Shown here: one piece after another, positions 45,222 through 54,095 of the stretch | How positions within the stretch are numbered: the first letter of the stretch is position 1 | How the letters are laid out: the number at the start of each line of letters is the position of its first letter | Origin: Pseudoselenomonas ruminantium | GTDB taxonomy: Bacteria > Bacillota > Negativicutes > Selenomonadales > Selenomonadaceae | Length of the DNA: 64,000 bases | Assembly (NCBI GenBank): GCA_902780915.1 | Contig: CACZHK010000001.1 | Coordinates: 62,001-126,000, forward strand | Reading direction: 5' to 3' | Notes under the pieces: generated by a model | Database searches by the model: none | Seen by the model: the letters and a program-made list of their open reading frames with translations, nothing else | Told to the model about the DNA's origin: nothing | Made by a program: the position numbers and the translations under genes

Positions 45222-46025
45222 CTACTCAGTTGGCTTGACGCGTAAATATTCAGCTTCCAGCCTGGACAGCGTTCCATCCATGCGCAGCTCCGCTAAAACA
45301 AAATTGATATAGTTCAAAAATTCCTGATCTCCCTTGACCATAAGGATGCCGCAAGAGTGTTTTGTAAAAGGCTCACTAATCAAGGGAGCAGCCAGTCTGG
45401 CATCCATTTCCACGTAGCGGACCGCTTCCACTATTTCCGTTATCATGATATCGGCATTGCCCTCAGCTATCTGCCGGGGAATATCGGCATTTTCTTTATG
45501 TACGATAAGTTGAGCCTGCTTCAAGTTGGCATTGGCAAATTTTTCATTGGTTCCGCCAGGGTTGATCATTACTCTTATATCAGCCTTATCGATGTCAGCA
45601 AGGCTGCGGAACTTCTTTGCATCAGCCTTGCGACAGAGTATGGTTTTGCCAAAAGCACCCACTCCATAAGCATCAGACATGGCCATAGTCCTTGCTCTGG
45701 CATAGTTTCTGGAAATACCGCAGAGGGCTATATCGAACTTGCCAGACTGGGTATCCTCTGCTAAAGTTGGCCAGGTTGTTGGCACGTATTCCAATTTTAC
45801 TCCTAATGAATCTGCAATAATTTGTGACAGTTCTGCATCTATGCCCTCATACTTCCCCGTCTTAGGATTCAAATAGGACATAGGAATGTAATCTCCCGTG
45901 GTACCAATGCGTATAACGCCCCGGGCTTCAATGTCCTCCAAGTGCCCTGCCTCTGCACAATTCAAATGGATAAGCCCAACTGTAAGAACAAAACTGATCA
46001 ATATCAGCCATTTGAACTTTTTCAT
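45222..46025 (-). CDS. Periplasmic PheC-like protein (cyclohexadienyl dehydratase family)
   Basis: A 267-residue exported protein with a signal peptide (KWLILISFVLTVGLIHLN, cut after AEA). It has the type II periplasmic-binding-protein fold shared by amino-acid receptors and cyclohexadienyl dehydratase. The stretches IGTTGDYIPMSY, VPTTWPTLAEDTQSGKFDIA, NPGGTNEKFANANLK, LIVHKENADIPRQIAEGNAD and ITEIVEA closely resemble Pseudomonas PheC as I remember it, including the Glu of the IEA/VEA segment. So it may convert prephenate or arogenate to phenylpyruvate or Phe, or be a solute receptor. It starts at ATG 46025 with AAGGGG, at the end of the polyamine operon. Confidence 0.75.
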   Translation of the reverse strand: MKKFKWLILISFVLTVGLIHLNCAEAGHLEDIEARGVIRIGTTGDYIPMSYLNPKTGKYEGIDAELSQIIADSLGVKLEYVPTTWPTLAEDTQSGKFDIALCGISRNYARARTMAMSDAYGVGAFGKTILCRKADAKKFRSLADIDKADIRVMINPGGTNEKFANANLKQAQLIVHKENADIPRQIAEGNADIMITEIVEAVRYVEMDARLAAPLISEPFTKHSCGILMVKGDQEFLNYINFVLAELRMDGTLSRLEAEYLRVKPTE

Positions 46026-46057
46026 AAGATAACCCCTTTCCCTATACATCCGCATAA

Positions 46058-46933
<876 letters not shown>

Positions 46934-46943
46934 AGCTTCACCT

Positions 46944-48065
46944 CTATTTTTTCTGTCCGGTCAGGGGAATCTGCTGGGTCAGGCAGTGGAAGTTGCCACC
47001 TCCCACGATGACCGCCCTCGCTGGCAAAGGCACCACCTTGCGCTGGGGGAAGCATGCCGCCAGGATGCCCACGGCTTCACCATCCATATCATCCCCAAAC
47101 TGAGGCACAAGCACCTTGCCATTGCAGAGATAGAAATTCACATAGCTGGCTGCCAGGCGCTCCCCCGGCTCCCGCCTGTCCTCCCCTGCCTCGAAGGTGA
47201 AGCTTTTCGCCTCTGCCTCCGTAATGCAGACGGGCTTTTTGGGGATAGGCAGCTTGTGAATCTTGAATCTGCGCCCTCTGGCATCAGTTTCCTGTTCCAA
47301 AACCTTCAGGTCTGCCTGGCTCAGCTCATACTGGGGGTCATCCTTGTCCTCCGTCCAGGCCAGCAGGACTTCCCCGGGCCGGACAAAGGCAAAGACATTG
47401 TCCACATGCTCATTGGTTTCATCATTGTAGATGCCCCTGGGCAGCCAGATGACCTTCTCCGCGCCGAGATAATCAAGCAGCTTTTCCTCAATCTGTGCCT
47501 TGGTGAGCTGGGGATTGCGCCCCTCCGACAGCAGGCAGGCTTCCGTCACCACCACCGTGCCTTCGCCGTCCACATGGATAGAGCCGCCCTCCAGCACGAA
47601 ATCCCCAGCCTCGTAGAGGTCATCACCCAAAGCCGTGCACATCTTCGCCGCCGCCGCCTCATCCAGCTCATAGTCAGGATAGAGGCCGTCAAAATCGCCT
47701 CCCCAGGCATTGAAGCGCCAGCTTATGCCCCGACGCTGCCCCTGCCCATTGATGACATAGGTAGGCCCCATATCCCTGGCCCAGGCATCGTTGGTGGGAA
47801 TCTCCAGATAGTGGATATGCTCCTGGGGCAGGTCTTTCAGCATGGCCTCTGCCTGAGGGCGGTGCGCCCCGTCCACCAGCAGGTAAAGCTCCTCCACCTC
47901 AGAAATCTCCCGGATAAGCTCCACAAAGACCGGCTGCACCTCGGCACCGCCATTGGTCCAGGAGCCGGGGCGCACAGGCCAGATAAGGAAAGTGCCCTCA
48001 TGGGGAGCAAATTCGGCGGGCATGAAGTAGCCATCAGACTTTGGCGTAATATCGGTTATTTTCAT
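46944..48065 (-). CDS. aguA: Agmatine deiminase
   Basis: Hydrolyses agmatine to N-carbamoylputrescine. It has 373 residues of the guanidine-modifying fold. Signals are PTNDAWARDMGPTYVI, FNAWGGDFDGLYPDYE, LEGGSIHVDGEGTV and the catalytic Cys in GGGNFHCLTQQIP near the C-terminus. The ATG overlaps the nspC stop as ATGA. It is followed by aguB. Confidence 0.97.
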   Translation of the reverse strand: MKITDITPKSDGYFMPAEFAPHEGTFLIWPVRPGSWTNGGAEVQPVFVELIREISEVEELYLLVDGAHRPQAEAMLKDLPQEHIHYLEIPTNDAWARDMGPTYVINGQGQRRGISWRFNAWGGDFDGLYPDYELDEAAAAKMCTALGDDLYEAGDFVLEGGSIHVDGEGTVVVTEACLLSEGRNPQLTKAQIEEKLLDYLGAEKVIWLPRGIYNDETNEHVDNVFAFVRPGEVLLAWTEDKDDPQYELSQADLKVLEQETDARGRRFKIHKLPIPKKPVCITEAEAKSFTFEAGEDRREPGERLAASYVNFYLCNGKVLVPQFGDDMDGEAVGILAACFPQRKVVPLPARAVIVGGGNFHCLTQQIPLTGQKK

Positions 48066-49231
48066 GACAAGCGCCCCTTGAAATCTTCATAGCCAAACTG
48101 CTTCACCAGGGTACATTCCCCTGCCCTGTCCATCTTCCAGATGGCAGGCAGGGCCATGCCGTTGAAGGTGTTGTTCTTGACCATGGAGTAAATGGCCATA
48201 TCCTCAAAATACAGCCTGTCCCCTGGCATGATTTCCCTGTCAAAGGAGTAGTCTCCGATAATGTCCCCTGCCAGGCAGGTGCAGGAAGAGAGCCTGTAGG
48301 TATAGGCCTTCTCTCCAGCTTCCCCCGCCTCCTTCAAAGGGGGGCGGTAAGGCATTTCCAGCACATCCGGCATGTGGCAGGCGGCGGAAGCATCGAGGAT
48401 CAAAGTCCTAACCCCGTGATTTTCCACTATATCCATCACCTTGGTGGCAAGATACCCTGCATTGAGGGCTACCGCCTCCCCCGGCTCCAGATAGACTTCC
48501 ACCGCATACTTATCCTTCACTGACTTGACCAGGTCAATCAGCAGCTGCCTGTCATAATCCTTGCGGGTGATATGGTGACCGCCCCCCATATTGAGCCAAT
48601 GAACAGAATCAGCCTCCAGCCACCGGCCAAAGCGCGCCTGCACTGCCTTGAGGGTTTCAGCCAGAGCATCGCTATTCTGCTCGCAGAGGGTGTGGAAATG
48701 GAGTCCGTCAAGTTGTTCAAACAGCTCAGGTTCCCCCGCCACAGCCTGCTCAAAGGCCTCTGCCGTCACTCCCAGGCGGGAGCCTGTGGCACATGGGTCA
48801 TAGATGCCATGCTCCTGGGTAGAGCACTCAGGGTTGATGCGCAGGCCAATGCCCTGCTGCACTCCCCGCCGCTGCTGAATTTCCCTGACCCGCGCTCCAA
48901 AGCGGCGCAGCTGGGCAAAGGAATTGAAGATGACATGATCGCAGATGGACGCGATTTCCTCGATTTCTTCAGGACGGTAAGCCGGGGAAAACACATGGTT
49001 CTCCCCCCTCATCTCCTCATGGCCCAATCTGGCCTCATACAGGCCGCTGGCGGTGGCACCGTCCAGGTATTTGCTTATCAAGGGATACTCAGCAAACATG
49101 GAAAAGCATTTCTGGGCCAAAAGGATGCGGCAGCCTGCCGCATCCTTGACCTCTTGCAATATTTCAAGATTTTTTTCCAAGGCCTGCTCATCCACCACGT
49201 AAGCAGGCGTAGGAACTTTATCTATTTTCAT
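48062..49231 (-). CDS. nspC: Carboxynorspermidine/carboxyspermidine decarboxylase
   Basis: PLP enzyme of the alanine-racemase fold that decarboxylates carboxy(nor)spermidine to (nor)spermidine. It has 389 residues from ATG 49231. The PLP lysine is in ILLAQKCFSMFAEYP. Other family marks are LRINPECSTQEHGIYDPC, SRLGVT, LDGLHFHTLCEQ, LNMGGGHHITRKDYD and the C-terminal LILDASAACHMPDVLEMPYRP. An ATG two codons upstream (49237) is also possible. The start region overlaps the end of the dehydrogenase gene. Confidence 0.95.
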   Translation of the reverse strand: MKIDKVPTPAYVVDEQALEKNLEILQEVKDAAGCRILLAQKCFSMFAEYPLISKYLDGATASGLYEARLGHEEMRGENHVFSPAYRPEEIEEIASICDHVIFNSFAQLRRFGARVREIQQRRGVQQGIGLRINPECSTQEHGIYDPCATGSRLGVTAEAFEQAVAGEPELFEQLDGLHFHTLCEQNSDALAETLKAVQARFGRWLEADSVHWLNMGGGHHITRKDYDRQLLIDLVKSVKDKYAVEVYLEPGEAVALNAGYLATKVMDIVENHGVRTLILDASAACHMPDVLEMPYRPPLKEAGEAGEKAYTYRLSSCTCLAGDIIGDYSFDREIMPGDRLYFEDMAIYSMVKNNTFNGMALPAIWKMDRAGECTLVKQFGYEDFKGRLS

Positions 49232-49242
49232 TGCCATGGGCC

Positions 49243-50502
49243 TCAGTCCACCAGCACCGGGTTTTCTTCCACCTTCCAGGGCAGGCCCCACTTGTTGAGG
49301 GCTTCCATGTAGGGGTCCGGGTCGAACTCATCAGTGGTGAAGACACCGGGCTTCTTCCACTGGCCCGTCACCACCAGCATGGCGCCGATCATGGCAGGCA
49401 CGCCTGTGGTGTAGGAAATGGCCTGGGAGCCCACTTCCCGGTAGCACTCCTGATGGTCGCAGACATTGTAGATGTAGATGGAGCGCTCTTTGCCGTCCTT
49501 CTTGCCCGTGAAGATGCAGCCGATATTGGTCTTGCCCTTGGTGCGAGGGCCAAGAGAGGCAGGATCCGGCAGCAGGGCCTTCAGGAACTGGATGGGCACG
49601 ATTTCCTGGCCATTGTAATTGATGGGGGTGGTGGAAAGCATGCCTACATTCTCCAGGCAGCGCATATGGTCGAGATAGCTCTGGCCGAAGGTCATGAAGA
49701 AGCGGATGCGCTTCACTTCCGGCATATTGCGGCCCAAAGCCTCGATTTCCTCATGGTGCAGCAGGTACATATCCTTCCTGCCCACGCCCTCGAAGTCGTA
49801 CTCCCGCTTGATGCTCATGGCAGGGATCTCAATCCACTTGCCATTTTCCATATAAGAGCCGGGGGCGGAGACCTCACGCAGGTTGATTTCGGGATTGAAG
49901 TTGGTGGCAAAGGCATAGCCGTGGTCGCCGCCGTTGCAGTCCAGGATGTCGATGGTGTCGATGGTGTCGAAGTAATGCTTCTTGGCATAGGCAGCAAAGA
50001 CAGAGGTCACCCCCGGGTCAAAGCCGGTGCCCAAAAGGGCCGTCAGTCCGGCTTGTTTGAACTTGTCCTCATAGGCCCACTGCCAAGAGTAGTCGAAGTA
50101 AGCGGAGAAGCCCAGCTCCTTGCAGCGCTTCTCATAAATCTTGCGCCACTCAGGGTCTTCCGTGTCCTCCGGCTCGTAGTTGGCGGTGTCGATATAGTCC
50201 ACCCCGGCAGCCAGGCAGGCATCCATGATGGTGAGGTCCTGATAGGGCAGGGCCACATTCAGCACTGCATCTGGCTGGTATGACTTGATCAGCTTGGTCA
50301 GAGCCTCCACATCATCGGCATCGATCTGAGCCGTGGTGATTTTCGTCTTGGTCTGTCCCTGCAGCTTCTCTTTCAAGGCATCGCATTTGCTCACCGTGCG
50401 GCTGGCAATCATCAGCTCGTCAAAGACACCGTCATTCTGGCACACCTTGTGGATAGCTACGCTGGCCACGCCGCCGCAGCCGATAATCATGAGTTTGCTC
50501 AT
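49243..50502 (-). CDS. Carboxynorspermidine/carboxyspermidine dehydrogenase
   Basis: Saccharopine-dehydrogenase-like enzyme of 419 residues that condenses a diamine with aspartate beta-semialdehyde using NADPH, giving the substrate for NspC. The Rossmann start is LMIIGCGGVASVAIHKV. NVALPYQDLTIMDACLAAGVDYIDTANYE (in parts), GFDPGVTSVFAAYA and ISYTTGVPAMIGAMLV are typical of the CANSDH group. Whether it uses putrescine (giving spermidine) or diaminopropane (norspermidine) cannot be told from sequence. The ATG overlaps the speE stop as ATGA. Confidence 0.94.
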   Translation of the reverse strand: MSKLMIIGCGGVASVAIHKVCQNDGVFDELMIASRTVSKCDALKEKLQGQTKTKITTAQIDADDVEALTKLIKSYQPDAVLNVALPYQDLTIMDACLAAGVDYIDTANYEPEDTEDPEWRKIYEKRCKELGFSAYFDYSWQWAYEDKFKQAGLTALLGTGFDPGVTSVFAAYAKKHYFDTIDTIDILDCNGGDHGYAFATNFNPEINLREVSAPGSYMENGKWIEIPAMSIKREYDFEGVGRKDMYLLHHEEIEALGRNMPEVKRIRFFMTFGQSYLDHMRCLENVGMLSTTPINYNGQEIVPIQFLKALLPDPASLGPRTKGKTNIGCIFTGKKDGKERSIYIYNVCDHQECYREVGSQAISYTTGVPAMIGAMLVVTGQWKKPGVFTTDEFDPDPYMEALNKWGLPWKVEENPVLVD

Positions 50503-51359
50503 TTCTTCAATTCCTCCTCAGAAAGAATATCCTCAACATACTTGGGCAGCATAAATGCCCCCTTATGCAAATGGGTCGTGTAGTACCAGGTGGTGAGATT
50601 CCTCTCATTCCAGCGCTTGGCATCAAAATCCTTCAAGGGATGGTACTTCTTCGAGGCAAAGCCAAACATCCACAGCCCCGCCGGGCAGGTGGGTATGCCC
50701 GCCTGATAGACGCGGCTCACGGGAAAGCTCTGATAGGCCTTGCGATGCATGGCCCGGAAGGCTGCCTCGTCCTCATCGTAGAAGGGGCTGCCATGCTGAT
50801 AGACCATGATGCCGTCATCATGCAGGGCGCGATAGCAGTTGCCATAAAACTCCCTGGTAAACAGCCCTTCCGTATGGCCAAAGGGGTCAGTGGAATCATT
50901 GATGATGAGATCATACTTGTCCCGGCATCGGCGCAGGAAGCGCAGGCCGTCCATATTAGTGATCTTCACCCGCTCATCATCAAAGCCCTTGGCAGTTTCG
51001 GGAAAATATTCCCGGGAAACCTCGATGAACATTTCATCAGGCTCCACCACATCAATGGCCTCGATTTCCGGGTACTGGGTGAGGACCTTGGCCACGCCCC
51101 CATCGCCGCCGCCGATGATCAGCACATTCCTCACCCGGGGATGCACGGCCATGGGCACATGGACCACCATCTCATTGTAGATGAATTCGTCAGCCTCCGA
51201 GAAGATGATTTCGCCGTCCAGCACAATCATCCTGCCAAATTCCTGTGATTCAAAGACATCTATGCGCTGATACTCGCTCTGCTTTGAGAACAGCTGCTTA
51301 TTAACCCGCACAGAGGTTTTGACATTCTCGGTATCCATCTGTGAAAACCATATTTCCAT
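50499..51359 (-). CDS. speE: Spermidine synthase-like aminopropyltransferase
   Basis: A 286-residue SpeE-family protein. It retains the decarboxy-SAM-binding loop LIIGGGDGGVAKVL, the acidic VVEPDEMFIEV, and the catalytic Asp segment INDSTDPFGHTEGLF. Known SpeE transfers aminopropyl from decarboxylated SAM to putrescine. No SAM decarboxylase gene is present in this window, while a complete carboxynorspermidine route follows directly downstream. GGGAGGG lies eight bases before the ATG. It is second in the polyamine operon. Confidence 0.93.
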   Translation of the reverse strand: MEIWFSQMDTENVKTSVRVNKQLFSKQSEYQRIDVFESQEFGRMIVLDGEIIFSEADEFIYNEMVVHVPMAVHPRVRNVLIIGGGDGGVAKVLTQYPEIEAIDVVEPDEMFIEVSREYFPETAKGFDDERVKITNMDGLRFLRRCRDKYDLIINDSTDPFGHTEGLFTREFYGNCYRALHDDGIMVYQHGSPFYDEDEAAFRAMHRKAYQSFPVSRVYQAGIPTCPAGLWMFGFASKKYHPLKDFDAKRWNERNLTTWYYTTHLHKGAFMLPKYVEDILSEEELKK

Positions 51360-51378
51360 TCGGTTCCCTCCCTGCCGG

Positions 51379-52833
51379 TCAGATCTCTGTCAGGATGCGT
51401 ATTTCCCTGCACTCCAGATCCTGTGTCCCCTGCAGGGAACAACCCTTTTCCCGGGCGTATTCGATATAGTCAATAATCTCTTCCGTAATGCGCTCCCCCG
51501 GCGTCAGAATGGGAATCCCCGGCGGATAGCACATGAGCATTTCCCCGGCAATGCACCCCACGGTCTCCTGCAAGGGCATCTTCTTGCCCTGGGCATAGAA
51601 AGCCTCCCTGGGGCTCATGACCAGTTCCGGCGCGATGAACTCTCCGCAGTAAAGCTCACGCTTCTCCTGGGCAAAGCGATCGGCAATGTCCTCCAATGCC
51701 CCCACCAGCCGTTCGATATCCCGTATGCGATCGCCGATGGAAATATAGGCCAGGATATTGCCGATATCCCCGAACTCAATCTGGATATCGTACTCGTCCC
51801 GCAGCATATCGTAAACCTCGATGCCCGTCATGCCGATGCCCTGAGTAAAGACGGAGAGCTTGGTCACATCAAAGTCAAACACGCTGTCCCCATCCACCAG
51901 TTCCCGCCCGTAGGCATAGAAGCCGCCGATGTCATTGATTTCCGAGCGGGCATACTCTGCCATGGAACTGACCTTCTCAAAGGACTCCCGTCCATGCAGG
52001 GCCAGGTTACGCCTGGAAAGATCAAGGCTGGAAATCAGGAGATAGGAAGCACTGGTGGTCTGGGTCAGGTTGATGATCTGCTGCACATACTCTGCATCCA
52101 CCCCCTGGCCGCAGAGCATGATGGAACTCTGGGTCAGGCTGCCGCCGGACTTATGCATGGACACCGCAGCCAGGTCTGCCCCGGCTGCCATGCCCGAGAT
52201 GGGCAGGTTATCCCCGAAATACAGATGAGTGCCGTGGGCCTCGTCCACCAGCACCTTCATGCCCGCCGCATGGGCCAGATTCACAATCCCCTGCAAATCA
52301 GAGGCAATGCCATAGTAAGTGGGATTATTGACAAAGATAGCCTTAGCCTTGGGATGCTCCCTTATGGCCCGCTCCACATCGGACAGGGCCATGCCCGTGG
52401 CAATGCCGATCTGATGATTTACCCGCACCGGCACATACACAGGTATGCCGCCGCAAAGCACCAGGGCATTGATGACGCTCTTATGCACATTGCGGGGCAA
52501 GAGAATTTCCTCCCCCGCCCGCACTGTGGCCAGTATCATGGCCTGCACCGCCGAAGTGGTGCCATGCACCATGAAGAAGGCATGCCCTGCGCCGAAGGCA
52601 TCTGCCGTCAGTTCCTCAGCCTCCCTGATCACAGAGACCGGGTGGCTCAGATTGTCCAGCATTTTCATGGAATTCACATCGATGCCCACGCATTTCTCGC
52701 CCAGGAAATCCACCAATTCTGGATTGCCGCGGCCACGCTTATGCCCGGGCACATCAAAAGGAACTACACGCCTTTTGCGAAGTTCCAGCATCGCCTCGTA
52801 AACCGGCGCAGCATGTTGATTGATTCGGTCCAT
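51379..52833 (-). CDS. speA: Fold-type I arginine (Orn/Lys/Arg) decarboxylase
   Basis: PLP-dependent decarboxylase of 484 residues, the short aspartate-aminotransferase-fold type lacking the wing domain of E. coli enzymes. Marks: VPFDVPGHKRGRG, FMVHGTTSAVQAMI, NVHKSVINALVL, LVDEAHGTHLYFG and the PLP lysine in SMHKSGGSLTQSS, then PPGIPILTPGERIT near the end. Arginine specificity is inferred from the agmatine-using aguA and aguB downstream. ATG 52833 has GGGAGGG five bases upstream. It is the first gene of the operon and divergent from a LysR gene. Confidence 0.93.
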   Translation of the reverse strand: MDRINQHAAPVYEAMLELRKRRVVPFDVPGHKRGRGNPELVDFLGEKCVGIDVNSMKMLDNLSHPVSVIREAEELTADAFGAGHAFFMVHGTTSAVQAMILATVRAGEEILLPRNVHKSVINALVLCGGIPVYVPVRVNHQIGIATGMALSDVERAIREHPKAKAIFVNNPTYYGIASDLQGIVNLAHAAGMKVLVDEAHGTHLYFGDNLPISGMAAGADLAAVSMHKSGGSLTQSSIMLCGQGVDAEYVQQIINLTQTTSASYLLISSLDLSRRNLALHGRESFEKVSSMAEYARSEINDIGGFYAYGRELVDGDSVFDFDVTKLSVFTQGIGMTGIEVYDMLRDEYDIQIEFGDIGNILAYISIGDRIRDIERLVGALEDIADRFAQEKRELYCGEFIAPELVMSPREAFYAQGKKMPLQETVGCIAGEMLMCYPPGIPILTPGERITEEIIDYIEYAREKGCSLQGTQDLECREIRILTEI

Positions 52834-52872
52834 TATTCCCTCCCAAGACACCCCGACACAATATACTCGTCT

Positions 52873-52901
52873 ATTATACTATAGATTGAGAATGGTAAAA
52901 A
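52873..52901 (-). promoter_or_regulatory. Predicted promoter of the polyamine operon
   Basis: Minus-strand TATAAT (52873-52878) about 40 bases before speA, with a weak TTTTTA at -35 (52896-52901). A weak -35 would suit activator dependence, and a LysR gene diverges from the same 180-base gap. Confidence 0.55.
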
Positions 52902-53014
52902 GCCCTTAAAGATTGTTTAATTCCCTTGAGCACAAGCCGTAATTGAAGGAAAATCCCCTTTGATGCAGAAAAATTCCAATTATAAGATATAAATTCGAGC
53001 AAAGGACGATTTTT

Positions 53015-53917
53015 ATGATTGATGAACACGAATGGCGCAGTGTACTTCAGGTAGCCAAAGACAGAACCTTTTCCCTGGCCGCAAAGCACCTCTTTATATC
53101 CCAGCCGTCACTTTCTCAATGCATCAAAAAAATAGAAGGCGAACTTGGCATGCAGATCTTTGACCGCAGCAAAAGCCCCTTGCAGCTGACAGAGGCAGGC
53201 CGCATCTACATAGAAGCCGCCCACAAGATGAAGGATTTGCATCAGGACCTGCTGCAGCAGGTGGATGATCTATCAGAATTACGCTCAGGGCAGGTGCGGA
53301 TTGGCAGTTCCCGCACACGCTCTGTATGTATATTGGCAGATGCCATCGCCTCCTTCCATCAGCGTTACCCAAATATCAGGATTACCCTGGTGGAAGGTTC
53401 CACCGCCCGCCTGCGGGAACATGTGCAGCAAGGTCACGTGGACTTCGCCCTGCTGTATGAACCTTTGCCCGCCAGCGCCTTCAACACAGTTCCTCTCATG
53501 GAGGAACGGGTTTTCATGGCAGTGCCCCCACATCACCAGCTGGCACAAAAGTACGGCCCCCAGCAAGCACCGCCTTACCCATCCATTTCCTTCAAAGCCT
53601 TTCAGGATGAACCCTTCATTGCCTTAAAGCCCAATCGCAGAATGACGGATATCTTTGCCTGTCTATGCAGGGAGACCGGCTGTCATCCTAAGGTAATTTT
53701 TGAAAGCGACAGAATTCTCAGTGCTGCCGAATTCTGTTCCAAGGGCATGGGCTCCACTCTGGTGACGGACATGGTCATCGAGCGCGGCTTTCGCGGAGAA
53801 TCTCCCTTCTTCTTCAATCTGGAAGAGCCGGTGGAAACGCGCCAGCTGGTGGCGGCCTACGGCCAGAATCAACACCTTTCCAAAGCAGCCCAGGTCTTCT
53901 TGCAATTCATACACTGA
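53015..53917 (+). CDS. LysR-family transcriptional regulator
   Basis: A 300-residue regulator with an N-terminal winged helix-turn-helix (FSLAAKHLFISQPSLSQCIKKIEGELG) and a C-terminal effector domain of the periplasmic-binding type (VRIGSSRTRSVCILADAIASF, then DFALLYEPLP). AAAGGA lies eight bases before the ATG. It diverges from speA and precedes the fumarate reductase operon on its own strand, so either could be its target; divergent targets are the more usual case. Effector unknown. Confidence 0.92.
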   Translation: MIDEHEWRSVLQVAKDRTFSLAAKHLFISQPSLSQCIKKIEGELGMQIFDRSKSPLQLTEAGRIYIEAAHKMKDLHQDLLQQVDDLSELRSGQVRIGSSRTRSVCILADAIASFHQRYPNIRITLVEGSTARLREHVQQGHVDFALLYEPLPASAFNTVPLMEERVFMAVPPHHQLAQKYGPQQAPPYPSISFKAFQDEPFIALKPNRRMTDIFACLCRETGCHPKVIFESDRILSAAEFCSKGMGSTLVTDMVIERGFRGESPFFFNLEEPVETRQLVAAYGQNQHLSKAAQVFLQFIH

Positions 53918-53921
53918 GTTC

Positions 53922-53947
53922 AGCCTTCCCATAGGGAAGGCTTTTTG
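53922..53947 (+). terminator. Rho-independent terminator of the LysR gene
   Basis: Perfect nine-base stem AGCCTTCCC / GGGAAGGCT with a three-base loop, followed by TTTT. The stem core matches the palindromes at 3849 and 15947. Confidence 0.85.
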
Positions 53948-54095
53948 CGTTCCTATTAGAAATTCCAATATCCTGTATAGGAAAGATGTATTTTACCATA
54001 GTTTCTGCTAAATGTTAGAATAAATTAGATTTATTTTGTTTCATTCATCTGTACAGGTATTTTAGTTGGATTGTTTCTTTGGGAGGGCTAGGATT

